Assembly: GCF_032193805.1 (NCBI RefSeq)
Contig: NZ_JAVBIK010000001.1
Location: 1,695,001 to 1,759,000 of the forward strand
Length of the DNA: 64,000 bases
From: Rhodoferax potami
GTDB lineage: Bacteria > Pseudomonadota > Gammaproteobacteria > Burkholderiales > Burkholderiaceae_C
Direction: 5' to 3'
Program-made: the position numbers and the translations under genes
Shown: positions 30,402 to 38,281 of the stretch, in pieces
How positions within the stretch are numbered: position 1 is the first letter of the stretch
Layout: the number at the start of each line of letters is the position of its first letter
The notes under the pieces: model-generated
What the model was told of the DNA's origin: nothing
Database searches by the model: none
What the model saw: the letters and a program-made list of their open reading frames with translations, nothing else

Positions 30402-31402
30402 GGTGCCGTAGCCGGCGCAGGCGCCACAAAGCCGGGCTCGCCGGGGCCGGGCAAACCGGTAGTGCGCCCGAACAGCACACTCTGGGGGTTGTCATTCAGG
30501 CTCTCCACCGCGCGGCCCACCTGGCGGGCTGTGCGGCCGGTGTCCTCGACCGTGCGCTGAAGGCGCGGCAGCAACTGGATCTGGATCTGGCGGCTGGTCG
30601 TCGCCAGCGCATCGGTGCTCTGGCCGATTTTGTCGAGGGTGCCCCCCGGGTCGCTCATGCGCTTGGAGGTCCGCTGAAACTCGGTGGCCGAGTTGCGCAC
30701 CGCATCGGCACTGGCGCCCAGGCGCTCGGTGGTGATTTGAATACTCTTCAGGGTAGCGTCTGCCTGGGCCACCATGTGGGGCAGGTTCATTGCCACCGGG
30801 TTGCCGTCCGCACCCAACACCTGGTCTGCCCGTTTGGTCAGGGCGCTGATGTTGGCGGCGGCATCGCTCAGGTTGCTGATCGCGCCCATCAATTGCTTCT
30901 GGTTGTCGTTGGCCAGCAAGCCGTTCATCCGGATGCTGGCTTGCTCGAGCTGGGTGAGCAGGTTGCCGCCCTGCTCCGACAAGCGCGACACCATGCTGGC
31001 CCGCATCGGGATGCGGGGGGCCGCGTCGCCCTCGGCCACCAGCGCGGGGCTGCCTTCGTCCTTGTCGTCGAGCTGCACAAAGGCCAAGCCGGTCACACCC
31101 TGAAAACCCAGCGAGGCATAGGTAGTGCGGGTGATCGGGGCGGCCTCATTGACCGCAATGCGCAACAACACATTGCCCCGCTGCAGGGGGTCGAGCGCAA
31201 TGTCGGTCACCCGGCCGACCAGCACCCCTTTGTAGCGGACTGCGGCCTGGGGCTGCAGTCCGGTCACGCCTTCGGCGCTCGATATCTCGAACATGCGCTG
31301 CTCAGTGGTGTCCCGGGTCAGCCACATTGCCAGTGCAGTCAGCAATGCCAACAGCGCCACCACAAAGGCCCCGGCAGCCAGGGCGTGAGATTTGTTTTCC
31401 AT
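30398..31402 (-). CDS. MCE-domain lipid-binding protein (MlaD-like)
   Basis: The 334-residue protein has one N-terminal membrane helix (residues 8-28), then an MCE domain (ISSAEGVTGLQPQAAVRYKGVLVGRVTDIAL) and a long helical region with repeated SDAAANISALTKRAD-type heptads. Such proteins form hexameric rings that carry phospholipid across the periplasm. It follows the ATPase gene by 11 bases. Confidence 0.93.
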   Translation of the reverse strand: MENKSHALAAGAFVVALLALLTALAMWLTRDTTEQRMFEISSAEGVTGLQPQAAVRYKGVLVGRVTDIALDPLQRGNVLLRIAVNEAAPITRTTYASLGFQGVTGLAFVQLDDKDEGSPALVAEGDAAPRIPMRASMVSRLSEQGGNLLTQLEQASIRMNGLLANDNQKQLMGAISNLSDAAANISALTKRADQVLGADGNPVAMNLPHMVAQADATLKSIQITTERLGASADAVRNSATEFQRTSKRMSDPGGTLDKIGQSTDALATTSRQIQIQLLPRLQRTVEDTGRTARQVGRAVESLNDNPQSVLFGRTTGLPGPGEPGFVAPAPATAP

Positions 31403-31413
31403 ACCTTGTCGAT

Positions 31414-32211
31414 CTAACCTGCATTGGAGGGCGAATGCAAGAGCGCTTGCGCACGGCGCCCTCGCCCACCCCTGAAAAAGTCTTGCACAAACGGATGCTC
31501 AAAAGCCACCACCGCCTCTGGTGCCGCATCCAGCACCACCCGCTTGTCCGCCACGACCGCAATCCGGGTGCTGAGTTCGAAAATGGTATCGAGGTCGTGG
31601 GTCACCATCACCACCGTCAAGTCCAGCTCCCGATGCAGACTTTGCAAGAGCGCACAAAAGGCATCGGCGCTATCGGGGTCCAGGCCGGCGGTGGGCTCGT
31701 CCAGCAGCAGCAAGGGCGGGTCCATGGCGAGTGCGCGCGCCAGTGCCACCCGCTTGATCATGCCGCCGGACAAGTCCGACGGCATTTTGTGGGCGTGCTT
31801 GGGGTCCAGCCCCACCATCTGCAACTTGACCATGGCCACATCGCGCACCAAGGCGGGCGGCAGGGTGCCGCGCTCGCGCAGCGGAAACGCAATGTTCTCC
31901 AGCACCGTGAATGCGGAAAACAAAGCCCCGTGCTGAAACAACATGCCCACCCGGCTGGACGCTCCAGCGCGCCCCAGCTCTGCAGCAGGCCGCCCTTGCA
32001 CGGTCACGGTGCCGCGGGTCGGTGTTTCCAGCCCGAGCATCTGGCGCAGCAAGACGGTTTTGCCGCTGCCGGAGCCGCCCACAATCGAAAGCAGCTCCCC
32101 GTGCGCGACCGTGAGGTCGAGGTCTTGGTGGATCACGGTGGCGGTACCGGCGGTCTTGAACACGGACCACAGCTTGTCGATCTGCACCATGGCCTTGGCA
32201 GCGTCGCTCAT
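31414..32211 (-). CDS. Lipid ABC transporter ATP-binding protein (MlaF-like)
   Basis: The 265-residue ATPase has Walker A GGSGSGKTVLLRQML, signature DLSGGMIKRVALARALA, Walker B PPLLLLDEPTAGLDPD and the switch His in VMVTHDLDT. With the permease and MCE protein it forms an Mla-type phospholipid transporter. It overlaps the permease stop by 4 bases. Confidence 0.94.
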   Translation of the reverse strand: MSDAAKAMVQIDKLWSVFKTAGTATVIHQDLDLTVAHGELLSIVGGSGSGKTVLLRQMLGLETPTRGTVTVQGRPAAELGRAGASSRVGMLFQHGALFSAFTVLENIAFPLRERGTLPPALVRDVAMVKLQMVGLDPKHAHKMPSDLSGGMIKRVALARALAMDPPLLLLDEPTAGLDPDSADAFCALLQSLHRELDLTVVMVTHDLDTIFELSTRIAVVADKRVVLDAAPEAVVAFEHPFVQDFFRGGRGRRAQALLHSPSNAG

Positions 32212-33377
32212 AGGCCCACCGATTTAAAGACGACCGCAAAAAGCGCATCCACCAGAATCACCATAGTGATGGAGCTCACCACCGACGCGGTGGTACCCTC
32301 GCCCAGACTCTGGGTGTCCGGCTTGACCCGAAGGCCGTGGTGGCAGGCGATCAGCGCAATCAAGACGCCAAACACACAGGACTTGCCCAGGGCCAGCCAC
32401 AGGTTGGCAATCTCTACGGTTTTGGGCAAGGCCGACACAAAGTAAGCCGGTGTGAGACCCATGCTCAGGTCTGCGGCCAGCATGCCGCCCAGCAAGGCCG
32501 CCAGCGTGGTCCACACTGCGACCAAGGGCATGGCCACCGCCATGGCCAAGGTGCGAGGCATCACGAGCCGGAACCCCTTGGGTATGCCCATGACGCGCAT
32601 GGCGTCGAGCTCTTCCGTCACCCGCATGACGCCGATTTGCGCCGTGATCGCCGAGCCCGAACGCCCGGCTACCAGAATCGCAGCCAGCACAGGCCCGAGC
32701 TCGCGTATCAGTGACATACCGAGAATATTGACGATGAAGCTGTCCGCACCGTATTGGCGCAGCTGCTTGGACATCAGGTACGCCAACACCACACCGATCA
32801 AAAAGCCCACGAGCGCGGTTATCGGCAGCGCAGTGGCCCCGATGCGGTAAAGATGCCCCGACACATCCCGCCACGGGCCCTGCAGGGGGTGGCGGGCGAG
32901 TTGCACGCAGTCCAACAGCAACTGCCCCGTCATGCGCAGCAGCCCGATCAGGTGTGACTGCACACCGGCGAGTTTGCGGCCCAAGGCCGTCAGCAACACA
33001 TGCCAGTCCATAGGGTCGGCGGGAGGCGGTGGCACCGAAAAGCGCGCCACCCGTTCCAGCAGGGCTTTGTGGATAGGCTCGGCCAGCAGTTGCTCCGGCC
33101 AGTGGCGGCTCCAGAAGTTCCAGAGCGCCTGGGCACCGGTATGGTCCATGCGCAGCACCGGCTGCGCGTCCCACACCACAGCCGGAGCGGCCTTGACCGC
33201 CGCCGCAACGGTGCGCCATTGGGCCTCGATACCAAGCCAGACGGCAGGCGCGGAGAGCGCATCGGCCGTCCATGTCCCGCGCAGAGTGACCCGCAGACCT
33301 TCGGGGTCCTGGGTGATGCTGAGTGCGGGCTGGGTGTCCTCCACGGGTCTGGTACTGTGAGTGGCTAAGGTGCGCAT
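32208..33377 (-). CDS. Lipid ABC transporter permease (MlaE-like) with N-terminal STAS-like domain
   Basis: The 389-residue protein has about 130 N-terminal residues resembling an anti-sigma-antagonist/STAS unit (LSITQDPEGLRVTLRGTW, then AVVWDAQPVLRMDHTGAQAL), followed by a MlaE membrane domain (IGATALPITALVGFLIGVVLAYL, ELGPVLAAILVAGRSGSAI, EELDAMRVMGIPKGFRLVMP). MlaB in E. coli is a separate STAS protein, so here it appears fused to the permease. First gene of the operon; divergent from the enoyl-CoA hydratase gene. Confidence 0.92.
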   Translation of the reverse strand: MRTLATHSTRPVEDTQPALSITQDPEGLRVTLRGTWTADALSAPAVWLGIEAQWRTVAAAVKAAPAVVWDAQPVLRMDHTGAQALWNFWSRHWPEQLLAEPIHKALLERVARFSVPPPPADPMDWHVLLTALGRKLAGVQSHLIGLLRMTGQLLLDCVQLARHPLQGPWRDVSGHLYRIGATALPITALVGFLIGVVLAYLMSKQLRQYGADSFIVNILGMSLIRELGPVLAAILVAGRSGSAITAQIGVMRVTEELDAMRVMGIPKGFRLVMPRTLAMAVAMPLVAVWTTLAALLGGMLAADLSMGLTPAYFVSALPKTVEIANLWLALGKSCVFGVLIALIACHHGLRVKPDTQSLGEGTTASVVSSITMVILVDALFAVVFKSVGL

Positions 33378-33427
33378 GGTAACTGCTCACAATTGCAAGC
33401 AAAATATCGACAGGAGACAAACCGACC

Positions 33428-34213
33428 ATGCAAGAAAACGTAGGCCCGACCGAAGAACTGGGAATCGAACAACGCGGCGCTGTGCTGTGGCTCACCATCC
33501 AGCGCGAAGAGCGCCGCAATGCCATGAGCCACGGCGTGATTGCAGGCATGGCCGATGCGATTCGCGCGGCCCAGCACCAACCGGACATCCGCGCGATTGT
33601 GATCACCGGTGCAGGCCCTAAGGCGTTTTGCTCGGGCGCTGACTTGCAGGCATCCAAAGTCTTTACCGGCGACTATTCGCAACCCCACGCCCACCTGGCC
33701 CAGCTCTTGCGCGCGGCCCGCGCCAGCCATATTCCGCTGATCGCGCGGGTCAACGGCTTTTGTCTGGCCGGTGGCATGGGCCTGCTGTCCATGTGCGACA
33801 TGGCCGTGGCGGCGAGCCACGCCACCTTCGGCCTGCCGGAAGTCAAAGTCGGCGTGTTTCCGGCGCAGGTACTCACGGTGCTGCAGCACTTGGTGCCGCG
33901 CCGGGTGCTTGCCGAGATGTGTATCACCGGCGAGCCGATTACGAGCGCACAGGGACTGGCCTATGGGCTGGTCAACCATGTGGACGACGATGTGGATGCC
34001 AAATTGCAATGGCTGCTGGACCGGATATTGGACAAGTCCCCTGCTGCCATTCGCCGGGGCCTGTACACCATGAAATCGGTGGAGACCATGGCGTTCGAGG
34101 AGTCCATGGCGTTCACCGAGAGCCAGATCGCGCTCTTTACCCTCACCGATGACGCCCGCGAGGGCCAAAAAGCCTTTCAGGAAAAGCGCAAGCCGCTCTG
34201 GACAGGCACATGA
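33428..34213 (+). CDS. Enoyl-CoA hydratase/isomerase family protein
   Basis: The 261-residue crotonase-fold protein has the oxyanion elements KAFCSGADLQASK and FCLAGGMGLLSMCDMAVAA. The first catalytic Glu position is not obvious (glycine/leucine-rich region), so exact chemistry is uncertain. It leads a coupled run: its stop overlaps the antiporter start in ATGA. Confidence 0.88.
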   Translation: MQENVGPTEELGIEQRGAVLWLTIQREERRNAMSHGVIAGMADAIRAAQHQPDIRAIVITGAGPKAFCSGADLQASKVFTGDYSQPHAHLAQLLRAARASHIPLIARVNGFCLAGGMGLLSMCDMAVAASHATFGLPEVKVGVFPAQVLTVLQHLVPRRVLAEMCITGEPITSAQGLAYGLVNHVDDDVDAKLQWLLDRILDKSPAAIRRGLYTMKSVETMAFEESMAFTESQIALFTLTDDAREGQKAFQEKRKPLWTGT

Positions 34214-35484
34214 GTGGCTCGCTAGATACGGCAAGCCTGCTGAATATGGTGGGCGCCGTGCTGTTCGGCATTGCACTCATCCACACTTTTTGCGCCAAGT
34301 ACCTGGAGTCGCTGGCCCACCGCCATCCGGCGCATGCCGGTTTGTTTCATCTGCTGGGCGAGGTGGAAGTGGTGTTCGGCTTCTGGGCTTTTGTGCTGGT
34401 TGCTGCGATAGCCCTGATCGCCGGTGGCAGCGAGGCCATCGCCTATGCCGAATCTCGCCACTACACCGAGCCGCTGTTTGTGTGCGTAGTGATGGTGGTG
34501 GCCGCTTCACGCCCGGTGCTGGAGGCTGTGCGCGCGGCCCTGAATGGCATCAGCCGGATCGTGCCGTTGCCATCTTCCTTGGTGTTGGCCTGGCTGGGTT
34601 TGGCTGCAGTGCCGCTTCTGGGCTCCCTGATCACAGAGCCTGCCGCCATGACACTGGCGGCCCTGATGCTCGCGCCGCAGATCTTCCGCGCCGAGATGCC
34701 TGAGCGGCTGAAATATGCGGCGCTGGGCGTGCTGTTTGTCAATATTTCCATCGGCGGCACGCTCACCTCATATGCCGCGCCGCCGGTGCTGATGGTGGCC
34801 GCCACTTGGAACTGGGACACCGCCTTCATGGCCACTCAATTCGGCTGGAAAGCCACCATCGCCGTGCTGGTGAACGCGAGTGCCATGACCTGGGTCTTGC
34901 GGCGGCATTTGCCGGCTACGCCCGCCCACACCGACAGACCAGGGGAAGTGCCAGTGCCCGCCGTAGTGAGCCTGGTGCACCTCGCGTTTCTGGCAGGCGT
35001 GGTGGTTCTTGCGCACCATCCGGTGCTGTTTCTGGGCTTGTTTTTGTTCTTTCTGGGCTACACCCAGGCCTACGCGCGATTCCAGTCGCCCTTGATCCTC
35101 AAGGAGGGTTTGCTGGTCGGCTTCTTTTTGGCGGGCCTGGTGGTTTTGGGGGGCATGCAGCAGTGGTGGCTGCAACCGATCGTGTCCGGCCTCGAGCCCA
35201 CGGCGCTGTTTTTCGGGGCCTTGGTGCTGACGGCTTTTACCGACAATGCGGCGCTGACCTACTTGGGCTCGTTGATTCAGGGTATTTCACCCGCCTCGCA
35301 GTACATGCTGGTGGCCGGTGCCGTTGCGGGCGGGGGGCTGACGGTGATCGCCAACGCCCCCAACCCGGCGGGCGTTGCGCTGCTGCGCCACGGTTTTGAA
35401 GACCAATCCATCGGTGCCGGCGGCTTGCTGCTCGGCGCCCTTCTCCCGACTGCCGTTGCGGCAGCGTGCTTTTTGCTGCTATGA
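34210..35484 (+). CDS. Putative Na+/H+ antiporter (Na_H_antiport_3 type)
   Basis: The 424-residue protein has about eleven membrane helices. The central segments ASRPVLEAVRAALNG, FVNISIGGTLTSYAAPPVLMVA and the late TAFTDNAALTYLGSLI and VIANAPNPAG resemble a putative Na+/H+ antiporter family within the ion-transporter superfamily. Function is by family only. ATGA overlaps couple it to genes on both sides. Confidence 0.8.
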   Translation: MSGSLDTASLLNMVGAVLFGIALIHTFCAKYLESLAHRHPAHAGLFHLLGEVEVVFGFWAFVLVAAIALIAGGSEAIAYAESRHYTEPLFVCVVMVVAASRPVLEAVRAALNGISRIVPLPSSLVLAWLGLAAVPLLGSLITEPAAMTLAALMLAPQIFRAEMPERLKYAALGVLFVNISIGGTLTSYAAPPVLMVAATWNWDTAFMATQFGWKATIAVLVNASAMTWVLRRHLPATPAHTDRPGEVPVPAVVSLVHLAFLAGVVVLAHHPVLFLGLFLFFLGYTQAYARFQSPLILKEGLLVGFFLAGLVVLGGMQQWWLQPIVSGLEPTALFFGALVLTAFTDNAALTYLGSLIQGISPASQYMLVAGAVAGGGLTVIANAPNPAGVALLRHGFEDQSIGAGGLLLGALLPTAVAAACFLLL

Positions 35485-37220
35485 ACAACGACACTACTTT
35501 TGACTACATCATCATCGGCGCAGGCACTGCCGGCTGCCTGCTCGCTAACCGGTTAAGTGCCAATGCCTCCAAGCGGGTGCTGCTGATCGAGGCGGGCCGC
35601 AAGGACGATTACCACTGGATCCACATCCCCGTGGGCTACCTGTACTGCATTGGCAACCCGCGCACCGATTGGCTGTTTCACACAGCCCCCGAGGCCGGGC
35701 TGAACGGGCGCAGCCTGCGCTACCCGCGAGGTAAGACCCTGGGTGGATGCAGCAGCATCAACGGCATGATTTATATGCGGGGCCAAGCCCGCGATTACGA
35801 CCAATGGGCCCAACTCACGGCCGACGCCCATTGGAACTGGGACAACAGCCTGCCCTATTTCCAGCTGCATGAAGACCATCACCTCGGTGCGACCCCTCTC
35901 CATGGCGCCAAAGGGACGGCCTCACCGATCATCAAGAACAACGCCACGGTGTATGGCGAGGTACTGCGGCACCACCGCGCGGGCGGGGAGTGGCGCGTAG
36001 AGAAACAACGCCTGCGGTGGGATGTGCTGGATGCATTTGCGCAGGCGGCACAACAGGCGGGGGTCCCTGCCACCGAGGACTTCAACCGCGGCAATAACGA
36101 AGGCGTGGGCTATTTCGAGGTCAATCAGAAAGACGGCTGGCGCTGGAACACGGCCAAGGCGTTTTTGCGGCCCATGTGTTACGGGCGCCCGAATTTCGAG
36201 CTCTGGAATTCGGCCCAAGTAGCCCGGCTGTTGATCGAACCGGCGGCAGAGGACGCCTCAGGAGCCACACCTCTGCGCTGCAAAGGGGTGGAAGTCTGGA
36301 CCGGCAGCGAAATGGTGACAGCGACTGCGCGCGCGGAGGTCTTGCTGTGTGCGGGTGCGGTGGGATCCCCCCAAATACTCCAACACTCCGGCATCGGCCC
36401 CGCAGGACTTTTGCAACAGTACGGCGTCAAGGTGCTGCAAGACACACCCGGCGTGGGTGCCAACCTGCAAGACCACCTGCAGATCCGCGCCGTCTTCAAG
36501 GTCAAAAACACGACCACGCTCAACACCCAAGCCAACAGCCTGTGGGGCAAAGCGAAAATCGGGCTCGAATACGCCCTCAAGCGCAGCGGCCCCATGAGCA
36601 TGGCGCCCAGCCAGTTGGGTGCATTCACCCGCAGCAGCCCCGATCAAAAGTACCCCAACATCCAGTACCACGTGCAACCCTTGAGCCTGGAGGCTTTCGG
36701 CGAACCCCTGCACACCTTCAATGCGTTCACCGCCAGTGTGTGCAACCTGAACCCCACCAGCCGGGGGACGGTACAGATCCAGTCACCAGACTTCAATGCG
36801 GCGCCGCGCATTGCCCCGAACTACCTCAGTACCGACGAAGACCGCAAAGTCGCGGCGGACTCTTTGCGGGTCACACGCCGCATCGTGGCGCAACCTGCGT
36901 TGCAAAAATTTGAGCCGGAGGAATACAAACCGGGCGTGCAATTCCAGAGCGATGCCGAATTGGCCCAGCTCGCCGGTGACATTGCCACCACCATCTTCCA
37001 CCCCGTGGGCACCACCAAAATGGGCCGGATCGACGGACCTGACCAGGACCCGATGGCCGTGGTCGATAGCCGCCTGAAAGTGCGCGGTGTGGCCGGCTTG
37101 CGCGTGGTGGATGCCGGTGTGATGCCGCTGATCACGAGTGGCAACACCAACTCGCCCACCTTAATGATTGCCGAGAAGGCAGCGCAGTGGATTGCGGAAG
37201 ATGCCGCTTTGCGCGAATGA
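35481..37220 (+). CDS. GMC-family FAD-dependent oxidoreductase (choline dehydrogenase-like)
   Basis: The 579-residue protein starts at ATG 35481 in an ATGA overlap with the antiporter. FAD motif YIIIGAGTAGCLLANRLS is followed by GGCSSINGMIYMRGQARDYDQW (GMC signature 1), AGAVGSPQILQHSGIGP (signature 2) and the C-terminal catalytic His region IFHPVGTTKMG and NTNSPTLMIAEKAA. It oxidises an alcohol substrate, probably in the cytoplasm as no signal peptide is seen; the substrate is not predictable. Confidence 0.93.
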   Translation: MNNDTTFDYIIIGAGTAGCLLANRLSANASKRVLLIEAGRKDDYHWIHIPVGYLYCIGNPRTDWLFHTAPEAGLNGRSLRYPRGKTLGGCSSINGMIYMRGQARDYDQWAQLTADAHWNWDNSLPYFQLHEDHHLGATPLHGAKGTASPIIKNNATVYGEVLRHHRAGGEWRVEKQRLRWDVLDAFAQAAQQAGVPATEDFNRGNNEGVGYFEVNQKDGWRWNTAKAFLRPMCYGRPNFELWNSAQVARLLIEPAAEDASGATPLRCKGVEVWTGSEMVTATARAEVLLCAGAVGSPQILQHSGIGPAGLLQQYGVKVLQDTPGVGANLQDHLQIRAVFKVKNTTTLNTQANSLWGKAKIGLEYALKRSGPMSMAPSQLGAFTRSSPDQKYPNIQYHVQPLSLEAFGEPLHTFNAFTASVCNLNPTSRGTVQIQSPDFNAAPRIAPNYLSTDEDRKVAADSLRVTRRIVAQPALQKFEPEEYKPGVQFQSDAELAQLAGDIATTIFHPVGTTKMGRIDGPDQDPMAVVDSRLKVRGVAGLRVVDAGVMPLITSGNTNSPTLMIAEKAAQWIAEDAALRE

Positions 37221-37381
37221 AGGGTTTGTCCTGATGCCGTGACCCCGCAGTGGCAGCTACATTTCATGCCAACGCTGAACCGAACAGCAACTGCGAGGCC
37301 CACAAGGCCGGGCATGAAACGACGCCGAGGAGACGGCTAAGAACACATCCAATAATCCTGCACATAGCGATGCAGCCTCAC

Positions 37382-37410
37382 AAAAGCACCGGCAACCCCG
37401 GTGCTTTTTT
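37382..37410 (+). terminator. Rho-independent terminator
   Basis: Stem AGCACCGG/CCGGTGCT with a 5-base loop, extended by A/T pairs, followed by TTTTTT. It probably ends the enoyl-CoA hydratase-antiporter-GMC unit. Confidence 0.9.
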
Positions 37411-37420
37411 ATGTGCACTT

Positions 37421-37474
37421 CAATCAGGCCCTGGCTTTGGTGGAGTCTGCGCATACTGCTATTATTTTTATAGC
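37421..37474 (+). repeat. GCTAT-N7-ATAGC dispersed repeat, copy E
   Basis: Box GGCTTT (37433-37438), 19-base spacer including CTGCGCAT, hairpin GCTATTATTTTTATAGC (37458-37474). Begins with AATCAGGCCC right after a terminator, as does copy G. Confidence 0.8.
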
Positions 37475-37510
37475 AACAGTCACCCATCTGCGAATGCGAC
37501 AATCACCCGC

Positions 37511-38275
37511 ATGGAATTGCTTATTGCGTCGCTCGCATCCGGTCTGGCCGGGTTTATTGATTCGATCGTGGGTGGCGGCGGACTCATCCTCACACCCGCC
37601 CTGTTTGCCCTGTTTCCGCACACGGCGCCGGCTACCTTGTTCGGTACCAACAAAGGCGCAGCAGTGGCAGGCACAGCATTTGCCGCGGTTCAATACAACC
37701 GCAAGGTGTCTTTGCCTTGGAAGGCTCTACTGCCGGCCACCGCGGTTTGCTTTTCTGCCGCGCTGACGGGCGCATGGGTGGTGACCCAAGTCTCCCCCGA
37801 ATACCTGCGCAAGGCGCTCCCGTTCATCTTGGTGCTGGTACTCGGCTACACACTCGCCAAAAAAGAATTGGGCCGGCACCATGCGCCGCGTTTCAGCGGC
37901 AGGCATGAGGTGCTGGTCGCCTGCTGTGTCGGGGGCATCATTGGCTTTTATGACGGATTCTTTGGCCCCGGCACCGGCAGTTTCTTTGTGTTTTTGCTGG
38001 TGCGGCTCTTGGGGTACGATTTTTTGCACGCCTCGGCGGGCGCCAAATTGCTGAACACCGCCTCTAACGCGGCCGCTTTGCTGTTGTTCAGCTTTACCGG
38101 CCATGTCTGGTGGCACTACGTGGTGTTCATGGCCTTGGCCAATGTGGCGGGTAGCCTGGCCGGCACCCACCTTGCGCTCAAGCACGGTACCGGCTTTGTG
38201 CGCTCGGTGTTTATTGCGGTGGTTTCCGCACTGATCCTGAAAACTGCCTACGACGCCTTTTTGCGAGGCCTCTAG
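37511..38275 (+). CDS. TSUP (TauE/SafE) family transporter
   Basis: The 254-residue protein starts at ATG 37511 (MELLIASLASGLAGFIDSIVGGGG) after repeat copy E; the longer frame to 37250 runs through the repeat and terminator. Eight membrane helices; the two family repeats show GFIDSIVGGGGLILTPAL and GFYDGFFGPGTGSFFVFLLV. These proteins export or import sulfite, sulfonates or other anions. It converges on mrdA with only 6 bases between stops. Confidence 0.92.
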   Translation: MELLIASLASGLAGFIDSIVGGGGLILTPALFALFPHTAPATLFGTNKGAAVAGTAFAAVQYNRKVSLPWKALLPATAVCFSAALTGAWVVTQVSPEYLRKALPFILVLVLGYTLAKKELGRHHAPRFSGRHEVLVACCVGGIIGFYDGFFGPGTGSFFVFLLVRLLGYDFLHASAGAKLLNTASNAAALLLFSFTGHVWWHYVVFMALANVAGSLAGTHLALKHGTGFVRSVFIAVVSALILKTAYDAFLRGL

Positions 38276-38281
38276 CCCGCT

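Larger units (their letters stand above)
37221..37510 (+). other. Intergenic region with terminator and repeat; possible 3'-UTR RNA
   Basis: The 290 bases hold a GC-rich segment of about 160 bases after the GMC stop (with GAGGCCCACAAGGCC), then a strong terminator and repeat copy E. No protein gene is convincing. The delay between stop codon and terminator leaves room for a 3'-UTR small RNA, which is speculation. Confidence 0.4.
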
